Assembly: GCA_947579665.1 (NCBI GenBank)
Contig: CANPUZ010000049.1
Coordinates: forward strand, 372,001 to 436,000
Origin: Sympetrum striolatum
Taxonomy: Eukaryota; Arthropoda; Insecta; Odonata; Libellulidae
Length of the DNA: 64,000 nucleotides
Direction: 5' to 3'
The notes beneath the pieces were generated by a model. That model did not search any database, was not told where the DNA came from, and saw only the letters and a list, made by a program, of their open reading frames with translations. The stretch's first letter is position 1. Every line of letters starts with the position of its first letter. Made by a program: the position numbers and the translations under genes. This document shows positions 24,960-38,099 of this stretch, one piece after another.

Positions 24960-26099
24960 AATAACATTTAATATATACATTAAAAATGAAACATATAAAA
25001 AATATCATATCCAATAATATTTTAATAATTTTCTTGAACGACTTATTTAAAAAGAAACCGGGAGATGGTCCACCCTACGCATTTTATCCAAACCCCCAAA
25101 AATAAATTCTATTAAAGTTCAAAACGAATGAACCAAAACCCTGCGTAAATCATACCTAAACAACAGTGTTCATTTTTCCAATTCCCCGTGAAATCTCCAA
25201 CGACAATAATCTCGAAAGGCTTTCGCAGAAAAGACGCGGTTCTTACGAGGTGAGACGCTTTCCTTCGAAACGGAACGAGAGGGGGGGAAGGAGGGGCGGT
25301 AACCAGGGCGACGGAGGGGAAGTAAACAAAACAGCCTCGAGATGTAAAAAAAGGTTCGTTTATTTAATCAAAATATTCTCATTTCCTACGTTAGAACGAC
25401 AATAATATACTAAAATAAGACACTCTATTCAATTGTCTTTCTATCCTTGCTTGTCTCGATTTCGTACGACCATCAATTCTAATTTTAAATTGCGAAATAA
25501 ATAGAGCCTGCAAAGAAGAAAATGTACTAAACGAGCGGTTTTGAAGTTGAGTTATCAACACTTCAACTCTGTCCCTCAAAAGGGTTATTCCAATGGAGGG
25601 AGCTTTCAGCATAGCCTCCAATGCAGGCCCCTCCTCAATAGAATTACATGGCCATTATTCGTTCCTTTATTATGGGGAAGCTATGGCTCTGAAGAGTGGA
25701 TTTTCCCTGGATTGAAATACAGAGACCCGTGGAGGAGGCTATTCTAGCCAGAGGCTCGCCGATTGAGAGGAGGTGCTTGTCATAGAGACGGTTGCCTAAG
25801 GGATGGATTGGCGAAGTTAATATCAGATCAGATTTCGTGTGTTGTCGTTTATAGTGCGGGAGGTGGGAAGAGGAGGAGAAGGAGGGGCGGTTACCATGAC
25901 GACAGAGGAGAGACGAGTAACCATTAGAAGATAAACAAACGAGTATCGAAAGGTAAATGGAATGAGAAACACTTGAACATAGAATATGCGAGTTACGTCA
26001 TTGAAAAGAGGTTTGTCGGAAAACAGACGAACGACGATAGTGGACATTTAAAAGCCGAGTAAGTGGGTGGGGGGAGAGATGTTGAAGGGAAGGCGGTGG
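24960..26099. other. Intergenic with dispersed repeat units
   Basis: No gene seen. 25390-25530 belongs to the TCGTACGACCAT family. 25850-26050 (GGTTACCATGACGACAGAGG and following) recurs near 26740-26940 and, diverged, at 56270-56460. Confidence 0.45.
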
Positions 26100-26440
26100 C
26101 CCATTAAAAAACAAAAGAGGTTCGATATTTTAATCTCGATCGAAACAGATGAAGTGCGAATATGTTCGCGTTTTCTCTGACGACGTGCATTGTAAGAGTG
26201 AGTGGAAGACAGAAGAATAACGATAAAATGATAGAAATGGAAAACAAACGAATCGAGAAAAGTTCGCACTGTAGTGGATATGACTTAAAATAAGGCAATT
26301 AGATACGAAAATATGTAATTATACGAATTTAGATTTTGAAAAAAATTGAAATTAAAAAATATGCACATAAATAAATTAAATATTAGTATAATAATAAATA
26401 TATAAATATACGTTGTTAAACCGTAAATATATCTATAAGC
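26100..26440. repeat. Dispersed repeat, partner of 21650-22080
   Basis: Same module order as 21650-22080. It sits directly after the 25850-26050 unit, as if both belong to a larger composite repeat. Confidence 0.7.
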
Positions 26441-27712
26441 ATAATTTTTTGTATTATAATAAGCTAATAAATGTTCACAAACAGAATTAATTATGATAAA
26501 AGTTTTTAAATAGTTAAATTCAACTGAAGAAGCCATAACTTGGTGAAACTCCGTCAAAGTTTTGTTTTGTGGAATTTCTAAAGTTTATTTAATATGATCC
26601 CGAGTTCTTATTAAGTTATTTCAGTGAGGGAAATAAGCGAAAGTGTGCTTGGCTTGGTTACGGTTTCTAAGGGGACATTGGAGTAGTTTTCCATCGGATT
26701 ATATTTCGTGGGAGTTGTTGTCTAGATGGGTGGTGGAGGGGGAAGGGGAAGGGAAAGAGAGGCCGTAACCATGACGACAGAGGGAAGGCGAACAACAATA
26801 CGGGAAGAAACAAAAGAGTAGCGACGGATTATTCGAATCGGAAACAAATGAAAGTGGAAAATATGCGAGTTACAAACAGAAGAGAGTTGTGATGGAAACA
26901 GAAGAACGACGATATTTGGCGCTTGAGTTGCGAATAGCAGGGGTTGATGAAGATTTAAAAGAGAAGGGTGGGAAAGACAAAAGAAAGACGATATTCTGAA
27001 TTTAAACGAAAAGCTGAAGACCGAACGTGCTCGATTTACCTGTAATTAGGGAACGTGATTAACAAAAGAGTAACGATATTGCGATTGAAGTAGAAACAAA
27101 TGAACTATGAATAGCTGAGTATCCTTTTGGTAATAACGATGTCTACGTGAATAAATATAGTAATAATTGATAATATAAAAATATAAATTTATGAAAAGTA
27201 AAAATGATTAAATTTAAACACACATTTTACTATATTAATAATAAATAAAGAGAATTTTTAAATGTTATTAATACATAACATAACGTGATTTAACCATTTT
27301 GATCCATAATAATATGTGTTTGATCGAAAGCAATTATTCCATCGAGTGAAGTATATATTCTCCGTGATGAGTGTAAATCGATTATATTAACACTTTGATA
27401 TTCACACATTCGAAACGGAAAGAAACAGTGCTTAGAGATAAATAAATGAGCGTTAGAAGTAATAGTTCAAAATTTTAAAACCGCATGGTTACGAATTTAT
27501 AAATTAAAGAAACGATAGAATGCCAGATTAAAAAAATACAATATTGAAAAAGTTTAAAAAGAAGACTCGGAAATGGTTTTTAAGGAGTTGAATTGGAGGA
27601 GCAAATAAATTAAGAAAATCACAACAACAATTGAACATCGTTACGACGACACGAGGAAACTTCATTTAAGCGTCGATGAAACAATGTAACCTTTTTTTCT
27701 TTAAGTTTTTAC
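26441..27712. other. Intergenic, repeat-rich, no gene seen
   Basis: AT-rich. 26740-26940 repeats the 25850-26050 unit (GTAACCATGACGACAGAGG). The remainder has no recognisable content. Confidence 0.4.
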
Positions 27713-28255
27713 AAAGAAATGAAGATAGATAATCCAGCCGTATGGTGACGATTTGGTAGCCAATAAAACAAAGTAACATTCGATCATGCGTCTATGCTTC
27801 TATGATGAATATTTAGTGAGCTGTAATAAATCTCGCTTAAGTGTGCGCCATTTCCCCGCCCTTCCCTAATATCGGACGAGTGTCGTTGAGTTGATGAATC
27901 GAAATTAGAATCGAAAGGGTCACCGAATTACGTTAAAGCGGAGTTTACTTTCGCCTCTTTTTTTAAGCTATTAGTCGATAGCAATTCAACGACGATGGTG
28001 CAGTGACGCAACAGCAATGCTGAGTCACTATGGAAACGGTATTTCCAGCAATTGCATCGTGTGATACTAAAAGTCATTAAAGATAATCTCAAATTGGAGA
28101 ACTAATCACAGACCGAGCGAAAACATCGAGAATTAAGCGGATCAACACAATACTTTGAGATTAACGTGAAGAATACGACAGAACGTTTTATCTGTTGGAA
28201 CGTTTTGATGCGAGTAAAATGTTTAGAAGAAAGAATTAACTTTGAAGAATTGTTT
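27713..28255. repeat. Dispersed repeat, copy 2 of the near-identical ~543-bp pair
   Basis: Near-identical to 3302-3845. Similarity stops at about 28255, exactly where the minus-strand reverse-transcriptase relic begins, so the retroelement fragment probably inserted here and cut the copy. Confidence 0.85.
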
Positions 28256-28985
28256 GAATTTGAGAATTGAATTTGAAATTGAAGAATTCTATCCACCCAT
28301 CTTATTCTCTCCATCTTCCTCCACACCCACATTTCAAAAGCATCAATCCTATCCTTCTCTTTTCTTCCCAAGGTCCATGTTTCGTATCCATATAACGTTC
28401 CATTCATACCATTTCACCAATCTCTTCCTCAGTTATACATTAATACTACTGCACATTTCTTACAGAAGTCTTCCTTCGCCATAGCTATTCTTGTCTGCTT
28501 TGCTCTTCCAATCCTCCGTCGGCATGCTCCCCAGATATCCTTTTTACCTGCTCTATTCTCCTTCCCTCATTTGTCACAACATTAACAACTTCTCCGTCAT
28601 TCACTCTCATAACTTTTGTTTTACTGGCGTTTATTCTCATCCCATATATTTCCATTTCTTCTTCTAAAAATCTTATCGTTGCTTGGAGTGCCTGCTTGTC
28701 ATCGGCCAAGATAACCATATATAATCAGCAAATCTTTTTTTATTTCTCTTCCTCCGATACTTATCCCTTTTTCCCTCATCCAGGGTGTTGCTAATCATAT
28801 CCTCAATATAGAGGTTAAATAATGTTGGTGAAAGACAACAGCCCTGCGTCACCCCTCGACCCAATTCCATCCACTCTTTCAATTTTCCATTAACTTCCAC
28901 TGCCACTTTCTGTGTTCTATATTTATATATAGGATTTGAGCATTGCATCAAAAATACAGTGGGGTGAAAATCCGAAAAAGCCATC
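28256..28985 (-). pseudogene. Non-LTR retrotransposon reverse transcriptase relic
   Basis: Reading the minus strand from 28985 down: a segment with GVTQGCCLSPTLFNLYIEDMI (RT domain motif preceding the active site), then FADYIW where the catalytic FADD box should be. After a frameshift comes VILADDKQALQATIRFLEEE and INASKTKVM, then, in another frame, YGYETWTLGRKEKDRIDAFE and a WRKMERIRWVDRI tail. This order is standard for the C-terminal half of non-LTR RTs. The second active-site Asp is disrupted at the frameshift, and the endonuclease half is missing. Confidence 0.8.
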
Positions 28986-29199
28986 CGTATCTGAAAGCTC
29001 TACCGGCTCAAAAAGGTTAATTATATCATGTTTATTTAAATAATTTGTATTTATTTTAGTTTTTTTCTATGTAGACGATATCTATTATATATAGATGATT
29101 CTCCGGATTCATTCATGTTTATAGAAAGATAGATAGGGAGGATACAAATTCCCAGGCAAAACTAAAAGCGTCATTGACTTGAAATTTTTACTACATATT

Positions 29200-30355
29200 G
29201 GCCATAATGTGTAACCGCCAGAAAAACTGCGATTTTGAACCTCAGTGTCATGGGTTCGATTCCAGAGGGGCCCAAAGTCCCGATTTTTCCCGTTTAAATG
29301 CATTGCTTTTATTTTCAGGAATTTTTTAAAAATACTTCCCGGATAGGTAGAGAAGCGAAACTCTAGGAGCCTTTATATATAGTCATGATGTATCGAAAAC
29401 ATAAATGACTTTTACCGAAAATATCCTGGGTTCGATGCTAGGATGATGCGAATATCTGCCCTTTAAAATACATGTGAGTAGTTTTTCATTATTTTTTTGA
29501 TGCACTTATCGAAATGATAGGAAGTTAGTGCTTAGCTGGAAGATATACGGTAAGAATTAGTTTTAGAAAAAAATGTTCATAAGCCCGTTTTATATTGAGT
29601 AAATTAAGTATGGATGCATGGCAATCCTCAGGGTATATCATATTGTATTGCTTAAAGTTCCTTTGCTGGCCGCACGATCTGCACGCCCTCCGGCTGAAGC
29701 ATCACTTCTCCTCACGTTCGCGTGTGCTCTAGACGGCCTTTGTGCTTCTGTAGATGCATCTTTTGTTTATTGTGCAGATTACCAATAAATAGTGTTCTTA
29801 AGATCTTCTGTGTGTTTATTTACAATCGCATTCTAATAGTTTATTCCTGGGTTCGATGCCAGAGCACAATAACATTTCTCTCATAAGGAATATAAGGGAA
29901 AAGTAGGACGTCGTTTGAGACCGTTGAAACCAATATTTCTGCTTGAATTTTTACACGTAGTTAGAGATGGTTATTTTCTGTTGTGCTGCATAGAAAGTAT
30001 TGCCAAAAAGACCCGGGTTCGATGCCAGGTGGTAAATGTATCCACCATATCTAATACATTGGGGTAGCTTTTCATTATTTGTTTGATGCATTTATCGATA
30101 TGATAGGATGTTCTTGCTTAGTTGGAAGATGTATATTAAGACTTAGTTAATGAAAAAAATTAGATAAGACCGTAGAGTTCCTGGGTTCGATGCCAGAGCG
30201 CATTAAAAATTTCAACATAAGGAATATATGGGAAAAGTAGGACGTCGTTTGAGGCAGTTGAAGTCAATTTTTCTGCTTGAGTTTTCACATATAGTTAGAG
30301 ACGGGAATCCTTTGTTGTACTGCATAGTAATTATCACCAGGAAGACCTGGGTTCG
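29200..30355. repeat. Tandem repeat array with B-box-like GGTTCGATGCC motifs
   Basis: CCTGGGTTCGATGCCAGAGC recurs at about 29847 and 30181 (period about 334 bp), with alternating units carrying the same core near 29420, 30012 and 30346 and a relative near 29246. Between them GGAAAAGTAGGACGTCGTTTGAG (29900, 30232) and GATGCATTTATCGATATGATAGGA (29500, 30088) also repeat. The array therefore holds at least two copies of a two-part unit. GGTTCGATNCC resembles a tRNA B box, but no tRNA cloverleaf surrounds it. Confidence 0.65.
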
Positions 30356-32120
30356 ATGCCGGACGGAGAAATTGCAGCGAATTTTATGAATATTTTCAAT
30401 ACTTTTTCTACTTTTGATGACCCTCTTGATATGATGTCGACTCGAAATTTGTGTTATCTACATGCTTGCAGAATGCAACATTTTACTCGTAATATCGAAT
30501 ATTTAAAATACGGCTTTAATGAGTCGCCTGTAAGTAATACATTAACATTTTACCTGATTTGCCAGAAAGTTTTATCAAACGAAGGTATGACTGCTTCCAG
30601 ACTACAAGAACATTTAACTAAAGTTCATTGCGATAAAAGCATAAAAATTTATATTATTTAAGAACACTAAAAGAAATATTAGCAAACAACCGTGATTGGC
30701 TAAACTTTTTCAACCGCAACCACACAAGATGGCGATGGCTTGCTTGCTTCTTACAATATTTCGTTAATGATTGCCAAATCGGGTAAACCTCATGCTATTG
30801 GCGAAGAACTAATTAAACCGGCTATAAGTGAAGTAATACGTACTGTGAAACACAAGCCAGCATCTGATACTATCATGAAAATTTCGCTTAGCAAAAATAC
30901 AGTGCAAAGAAGAATGGATGATTATTTAAAAACATCTCGGTTTTCTATTAAACTCGATGAGTCCACTTTGTTTGGAAATGAAGCTCTACTTTTGGTGTAC
31001 GTGCGGTTCACAAAGGAAGAACAAACTTGCCAAGAATTATTATTTGTTAAATATTTGAAAACTGATACTATAGGAGAAACAATATTTCATAAATTGGATG
31101 AGTTTTTAAAGAAAAAGAAATACCTCTGAGTAATATCTTACGTATCAGTAGCCACAGATGGTGCTTCAGCAATGATAGGGAGCTACAGGGGTATTCATGC
31201 ATATTTAAATAAGGAGGTGCCGAATACATTCACATTACACTGTATCATCCATCGTCAAAATCTAGTTGCCAAAAATTTAAGTGCACGCCTACATAATTCA
31301 CTACAATCTGCAATTAGAGCTATCAACGCAATTAGAAGCAAATCAATGAATGGCAGATTATTTATGCAGCTATGCATTGAAAACGATGAAGAATTTAACC
31401 GTTTGCTGCTTCGTACAGAAGTTCGCTGGTTGTCAAAGGGTGCCTGTTTAGATAGGTTTTATAAGCTGTTTAACTCGGTGCTGGAGTTCTTGAAAGATAA
31501 ACATGATGCTTTACGATCCAGTTAAATTCAATCCTAAAGTGACATCGTTTACTTGACCGACTCGTTTCCAAAATTTAATGAAAGCAATCTTTAGCTTCAA
31601 GGTGATGAACTGAATTTAATAAGAACAAAATCGGTTATTTCTGCGTTTGTGCCATAACTTCTTCTGTACAGACGAAATTGTGGACGAGGGTAATTCAGCC
31701 ACTTCCCAAATTTATCAGGTGCAGAAAAAATAGATGAAGACATCCTTTCTTATAGTGAGCACTTGGATGCTCTCCATTCAGATTTCAATCAACGATTTGA
31801 TGATATTTTGAAAATGAACATACCTGAACTGATGGAAGTGACTACAAATGTTGAGTTGAAATTAAAATTCAAAAGCGGCTGCCAACAATTCTGGCTGCAA
31901 AAAGACGGCTTATCCAAAATCATAGGCTTGAATTCAAAAGTTCTTAATTGCATTTCCTTCACCATATTTAGCGAAACGTAGATTTAGTGCAGTAACAAAT
32001 TTATTAACAAAAGAAAGACACCGATTGCAAATAGTCATCCATGGCGATTAAAGATTACTGCTGATAGAGCCGAGGATTACTAAATTGGTAGCAGTATACC
32101 AGGTTCATCCTTCTCATTAA
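30356..32120 (+). pseudogene. hAT-superfamily transposase pseudogene (ZBED5-like)
   Basis: Pieces in order on the plus strand match the ZBED5/FAM200-type hAT transposase. 30356-30661 gives a BED-finger region (LKYGFNES...LICQKVLSNEG...HLTKVH) in which the first finger Cys appears replaced by Tyr. 30740-31129 has NISLMIAKSGKPHAIGEE and SIKLDEST. 31150-31525 has VATDGASAMIGSYRG, HCIIHRQNL and TEVRWLSKGACLDRF. 31530-31760 continues only across stops and shifts. 31763-32120 ends with the dimerisation segment RRFSAVTNLLTKERHRLQI. Multiple frameshifts and stops, and a small deletion before SIKLDEST, make it inactive. Confidence 0.85.
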
Positions 32121-32330
32121 GATGATTTCGATAATTATTTAACTCTTTTTGTATTACCTTTCTATTCGGAGTTCAAAAAATAGTTTCATAGTTTTAAAAT
32201 TCAATGTATTTATTTTACACATTTCTTCACTATATTTTACGAAAAAGTTAGAAACATTAATATCTTTCTGTTTAATTGCTATTAAAATTATAAAAAAACT
32301 AAAGTCCAAGGGGGCGCTGAGTAATATTTT

Positions 32331-32376
32331 TTCTGGAAAGAGGGCGGTAGGCCAAATAAGTTTGGGAACCGCTGAT
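32331..32376 (+). mobile_element. Putative hAT terminal inverted repeat (3' end)
   Basis: The segment reads GAAAGAGGGCGGTAGGCC then AGTTTGGGAACCGCTG. Its complement, ending GGTTCCCAAACT, has the look of hAT/Charlie ends that accompany ZBED5-like transposases. It lies about 210 bp after the pseudogene. The opposite terminus was not found. Confidence 0.5.
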
Positions 32377-33640
32377 TTATAGCAATCCACGAAAAAGTGG
32401 CTGTGCGGGGTACTTAGGTACCCCATTCAAAAACTAAAGATATTTTGGAAATGAGTCTGTCAAACAAATTTCTTTCAATTACATAATATAAAAGAAACAT
32501 TGATGCACGAATATATGGAATAAGAAGCAAATGTGGTTAAAAATACAACTTTTCTATTGAATTTAGCTATTTTGGGGTCCTCAAGTGCCCCGCACCGTCA
32601 AGAAAGGGTAAATGAGATGCGAAGAAAATGTGAGGCAAGTCATTACCGAGAAATGGATTTGAAACCGAGAAGACCCTATTAAAAGAAACTGAGGCAATCT
32701 CAGAATATGAACACTTTTTGCACACTGTTAGAAACAGTTACGTCTAAAAAGAGCTTTAGAATTTTTATGTATTGGAGAAGCAGTGCTGGAGAAATTGATT
32801 TATCAAGTAAGCTCATATTTCAGATAACGATCACCCTATCGGTAAAAGAAGATTTAAAATCATAAACATTGTTCAACAATAACAATAAAACTGGAGGTAA
32901 TAACTGTAAAATCGTATCAGTCTTCAATTTTTTATCAAACGATCATGAAAGAGAATTTAAATAATGATTTACTCTTAATACCGCTGAATGGAGAAAAAAA
33001 AGATTTCATTTGTTTCCGAAAGACTTTACCTACTGAGAGATGATAGATATCGCTATGTTATTTCAGTATCTGTTTATTGCTAGAATCGATTGAAAGAAGT
33101 CTAAAAACACCGGAAATGTACTAAATTTTCAAGGCAACCGTGGCAGCATTCCCATCGCGAGGAATACCAACAAAAAATCCCTTAATGACTGACTCTTCAG
33201 ATTCCCGCAAAATGAGAATGAAAAACGATGACGTCATTTCCTCGTCAGTCAATACGTCGGAAAAATCAGATTTTCGAGGTAATTTCAGCCATAATCCGTT
33301 TTGGCATTTGAAAATCTGTAGAGAATGTTGGGAATTCACCCAAAGACGGGAACTCCGAAAACCCCCCGTAGGCTGTACAATGAAACCACAATACATATAT
33401 TACAAGTACAATAAATAAAATCATGAATAAGAACTATTATACATAAATATATAGGAGATCTGTCAATTAACTAAAAAATACAGTACATGGTAGAATATCC
33501 ATATAGTCACATACATAAATATAGATTGATGGAATATAACGATACAGCTCGATATAATAGTTGTAATACAGCGGAGGTAGCCGTGAACCACATTTAAAAA
33601 AAATTACATACATCTTGATAGAAGCTTATTTTTGTAATTT
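32377..33640. other. Intergenic, no gene seen
   Basis: No supportable gene. Two complementary open frames of about 91 codons at 33121-33418 have no recognisable motif. Confidence 0.4.
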
Positions 33641-33790
33641 TACACTCTTAGGAATTGGCGTGAGAAGTTCACCAGGTAAAGAGTTCCATTCCCTAATACC
33701 CAGGGGTAGGGGAATAGGGCCATTAACGAAAGAAAATGTAGCTGTCATTCTCTGTCGGAAATTTGCTTGACCGCTTATTCCAAAAATTAA
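33641..33790 (-). pseudogene. Non-LTR RT extreme C-terminus fragment
   Basis: The minus strand encodes PLGIREWNSLPGELLTPIPKS within one open stretch. The REWNSLP block with a following P...SVK is the usual C-terminal signature of many metazoan non-LTR reverse transcriptases. Nothing of the catalytic domain is seen upstream (33790-34380), so it is a 5'-truncated scrap. Confidence 0.6.
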
Positions 33791-34384
33791 CCACCGAATA
33801 AATTTCTCATTATCAATCGATTTAGTTACACCAAAGATTAAGGATATCCTTACTCTATGGTTACACTCAACAAAGAGTCACAGGATTGCAATAGACCACT
33901 TACAGAATAATACCAGCATAGAGTTCAGCACTGATGTGGCACACTCTGACTCAACTTACATATTTCGTATTCACATACATGGAAAGTATCTGAAAGGATT
34001 ATTTCGATCATGATAAAGAAAGTTATCATGATTAGAAATTAGATAAAAATGAATGCATAAATAACGCATAAAAAGGGACCCGAAGCAATAGAAGAGATAC
34101 ATAGAAAGAATATTCTTGGATGATAATCAGTGACAGTCTGTTTAGAAAACTCAGGCAATACGAATATGATTACTTAGATCATATTGATTCATTATATGAA
34201 TTATGGAAATATGAAATTGGCCCAAATCCTTTTGCGGGTTTCGGGAAATGTCGCAAACATAATGAAATATAGTTACGAATAATAATCATAATTCCGTCTT
34301 ATTTTTTGGGGGAATTTTATCCTAGGAAGGCTATTCTTCCAATTAACCCCTTTTCTAAATGTTATTCCTTTTTTTTGCATTTTT
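33791..34384. other. Intergenic, no gene seen
   Basis: AT-rich spacer between the RT fragment and the next 1-kb dispersed element. Nothing recognised. Confidence 0.4.
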
Positions 34385-35354
34385 ACTTTCTCCATATACG
34401 AAGTATAGAGAAAGTATTGTTTTCATGAAAAAATTCAACCTCCAGATTTCGACGGAAATAGGTGTTTTGGGGTCCCTAGAACACGTTTTAATCATTTTCG
34501 GAATTATGTCTGTGTGTGTGTGTGTGTGTGTGTGAGTGTGAGTGTGAGTGTGTGAGTGTGTGTGTGTGTATGTGTATGTATGTGTGTCTGTGCTTGTGGG
34601 CGCTCTAGCGTAAAAACTATTGGTCGTATCAATACCAAAATTCATATGTAGTACTGTGGTGTGTGCTGTCAGAGTTGATTAGTTTTTGGAGTAAATCAGT
34701 TTAACGGAAGTCGAGTTTTATGCTTCGAAGCTCATTTCTGGTTTTCAAAATATCTCCATAAATATGATATATACGTATATTGTATTACTTAAAAAGGTTT
34801 TAGATAAAGTAATTTACTACAACTTTTGTATGTAACATATCTTTGCATCACCGGTTGATTAGGAGTTATTCGTGAAATACAGATAAACAGGAAGTAGCTA
34901 TTATTTACTTTGTGGGCGCTCTAACATAAAAGCTATTTGGCGGATCAACACCAAATTTCATATATAGTATTGTGGTCTGTGTCCTTAGAGTTGATTAGTT
35001 TTTGGAGTAAATCGGTCAACCGAAAGTCGAGCTTCATTCTTCAAAGCTCATTTCCGATTTCAAAATATCTCCATTAATATGATATTTAGGTATACTCTAT
35101 TATTTATAAACGTTTTAGAAAATGTAATTTAATATAACTTCTGGGTTCTGTGGGCGAAAGGCCAATTTCATCGATTTTTATCGATCATGTCCCGAAAAAC
35201 ATTATTTATAATGTTTGTGACGTCAAAGAAAATAATGTATAAATTAATCACTCATCTTCAAAGTTTAGAAGGAATATAGAGTTCGAAATTACTGTCGTAA
35301 ATAAATATTTACATCTTATATATATGGAGAAAGTCATGTGCTGGCCACATCAGA
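34385..35354 (-). mobile_element. 1-kb non-autonomous element, near-full copy
   Basis: Same family as 19314-20358, in opposite orientation: hairpin end ACTTTCTCCATATACGAAG at 34385, TG microsatellite at 34505-34595, two internal modules, and the TCTGATG end at 35354. One module is shortened, giving 970 bp. Confidence 0.85.
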
Positions 35355-35356
35355 TT

Positions 35357-35511
35357 TTTTTTATTTTTATTATTATCACATTCACATACACACAACATAC
35401 ACAGACAACCATTCCCTGACCGGAAAATTCCGATTAGCCGGGATTCGAACCCGGGACCGTGAGGTTGGAGCGTCAACGCGCTAGCACGTTAACCGCTCCG
35501 CCGCCACGGCC
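35357..35511 (-). repeat. tRNA-derived SINE
   Basis: On the minus strand the head (35511 to about 35431) has A-box-like GGCGGAGCGGTTAACG and a perfect B box in GGGTTCGAATCCC within a CCGGG/CCCGG T-arm stem. A short body follows (GGAATTTTCCGGTCAGGGAATGG complement) and an A-rich tail adjoins the preceding dispersed element. Head, body and A-rich tail in this order fit a tRNA-derived SINE. The long insert before the T arm suggests a Ser/Leu-type ancestor. Confidence 0.7.
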
Positions 35512-36623
35512 TGCTTATTGTCAGTAAATATCCACTTGGAACAGCTTTTCAAAATAAATTGAGCAAAAACCGAAAAAAATAGATTCTGAACTCTCTTGCA
35601 TATATGTTGTAACAGGTATGAAGGAAGACATTGAGTCCACTGAAGGAAAACGAATCTCTATAATATCGAGACGAGAGACATCTACCGAAGATCGAAGTAA
35701 CCTTAGGAACCAGCCAGAATTTAGTTCCAGATTCGCACTGTGATTTAATTACATTGTCATACTCATGAACATCTTCTAATACCTTAAAAACATACCGGTG
35801 ATACTATAACAAAAGCTTAAAAACAATTACGCCGAAGCAACAAAATAAGAAAAAACGCTAACCGAAAAAATGACGCAGGTACAAACTCGCCCACACCAAA
35901 ACAAGGGATCTTTACTACTAAAGGAAAGGCAAGGGGAGGGACAAAAGGGAATCCGAAAATTTGCCAATTCCCATCAGCATTCAAATCGCCTCCTCGCAGT
36001 CACTCCATTGCAGAGTCGAGGCAAACACACAAAGAAAGGAAATTGCATAAAGATCCGATAAAGGTCATGAAATAATATTTTCTAATCTAAATTTGGAGAT
36101 TTAGGACGAAATAAGCGGAATATTTCCAAAACAATTGAGGTATTAAACAAACAGTCCCCTTGTCGACCGATCCCATTGTTGAAACCCTGTACAGAATAGA
36201 ATGGGATTTGTGCATAATTAAAGGGTATTAACGAAGACTTGAATTCAATCTACTTCTATATTACCTAATCGAGAATCAACGGGCGCTTCAGAAAATAAAA
36301 ATTGCTAAAGATAATCGGCGTAAAATACATAAATAGAAAATAATTCAACCCATCCTCATGGGCAGACGTTGCTGAATCCGAGCATCCCAGATAAAGGAAG
36401 ATATTATTGGTTCGATTTATAAAACGGATAGCGGAGGTGCTTCTCAAACGTAAACTGCACATCTCCGAATAACATTCGACGCCAAACCAGATATTTCCCA
36501 TTTAATTTCCCATTCTATTTGAAATTTAATCCAGCAAAGGTGGAAACTCGTCCCTTGGCACGCTAATGGACGTTACCATAAGTTTGTATGCCTTAATTAA
36601 CTTCAAGAACTTTACTTCAAAAA
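35512..36623. other. Intergenic, no gene seen
   Basis: No supportable gene. A GAGAATCAACGGGC word at 36270-36283 recalls the Helitron 3' hairpin but lacks the left stem arm and CTAG. Confidence 0.4.
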
Positions 36624-37673
36624 TCTGATGTGGCCAGCACATGACTTTCTCCATATATATAAGATGTAAATATTTATCTACGACAGTAATTTCGAACTCT
36701 ATATTCCATCTAAACTTGGAAGATGAGTGATTAATTTATATATTATTATCTTTTACGTCACAAACATTATAAATAATGTTTTTCGGGAAATGCTAGATGA
36801 AAAACGATGAATTTGGCCTTTCGCCCATAGAGCCCAGAGCGCCCACGATGTATGTACATAATCAGCTACTTCCGGTTTATCAGTATTTCATGAATAACTC
36901 CTAAAAAATCAATGATACAAAAATATGTTTCATACAAAAGTTATAGTAAATTATATTTTCTAAAACATTTATAAACAATAGTATATACCTTAATAGCATA
37001 TTTATGGAGATATTTTGAAAACCGGAAATGAGCTTTGAAGAATGAAGCTCAACTTCCGGTTAACCGATTCACTCCAAAAACTAATCAACTCTAAAGACAT
37101 CAACCAAACTACTATATATGAAATTTAGTGTTGATCTGACAAATAGTTTTCATGTTAGAGCGCCCACAAAGTACATAATCATCTTCTTCCGGTTTATCAG
37201 TATTTAACGAATAACTCCTAATCAACCGGTGATACAAAAATATGTTAAATACAAAAGTTATAGTAAAACAGATTATCTAAAATTTTTGTAATATGTACAA
37301 TATACCTATATATCATATTTATGGAGATATTTTGAAAACCGGAAATGAGCTTTAATGAATAAAGCTCGACTTCCGGTTGATCGATTTACTCCAAAAACTA
37401 ATCAACTCTGACAGCACACACCACAGTACTATATATGAAGTGTGGTATTGATACGACTAATAGTTTTCACGTTAGAGCGCCCACAAACACACACACACAT
37501 ACATACACACACACACACACTCACACACACACACACACATATGCACAGACATCATTCCGAAAATGGTCAAAACGTGTTCTAGGGACCCCAAAACATGTAT
37601 TTCCGTTGAAATCTTGAAGTCGAATTTTTTCATGAAAACAATACTTTCTCTATACTTCGTATATGGAGAAAGT
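36624..37673 (+). mobile_element. 1-kb non-autonomous element, near-full copy
   Basis: Full-length relative of 19314-20358 in the same orientation: TCTGATGTGGCC start, two internal modules (about 36865-37090 and 37180-37405), CA microsatellite 37485-37545, hairpin end TATATGGAGAAAGT. About 1,050 bp. Confidence 0.85.
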
Positions 37674-38099
37674 AAAAAGGTTACTTTTACTTCAAAAGGT
37701 TACTTTGAAGCCATCTTGAAGGATGGGTGACCTCTTTGAAGAAAGGATTAATCATTTCCTTTTTGCGCTTATTTTGTTCTATTTCTAAGTGAAATTTCAA
37801 GTCAATACTTTTTTCATTAAATTAAAAAAATTGGGGTAGCCCATATTAAGTTTTCTTTCAAAATGCGACTTTTTGCAATTTTTTTAATTAAAGCATTCTT
37901 TTAAAATACTGTGTTTCTTTAATTCTGACACTTTCCACAATTGAGAGATACCAGTCAAATATACGGCTCAGTGTTTGAATTCCCCCATACGTCCATATAT
38001 GTGCCCACTACAATCAAAAATAAAAGCTTGCCCATATTTGGACCTTCTCCTCTACTTTTTATTTTCCTAAAATCCAAAAAAATCAGATTATATAGAACA
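37674..38099. other. Intergenic, no gene seen
   Basis: Short AT-rich spacer between the 1-kb dispersed element and the repeat that hosts the Polinton. Nothing recognised. Confidence 0.4.

Noticed and set aside
36268..36290. Possible third Helitron 3' end (GAGAATCAACGGGCGCTTCAG)
   Set aside because: The left hairpin arm is changed and CTAG is missing, so it may be a decayed end but cannot be called.
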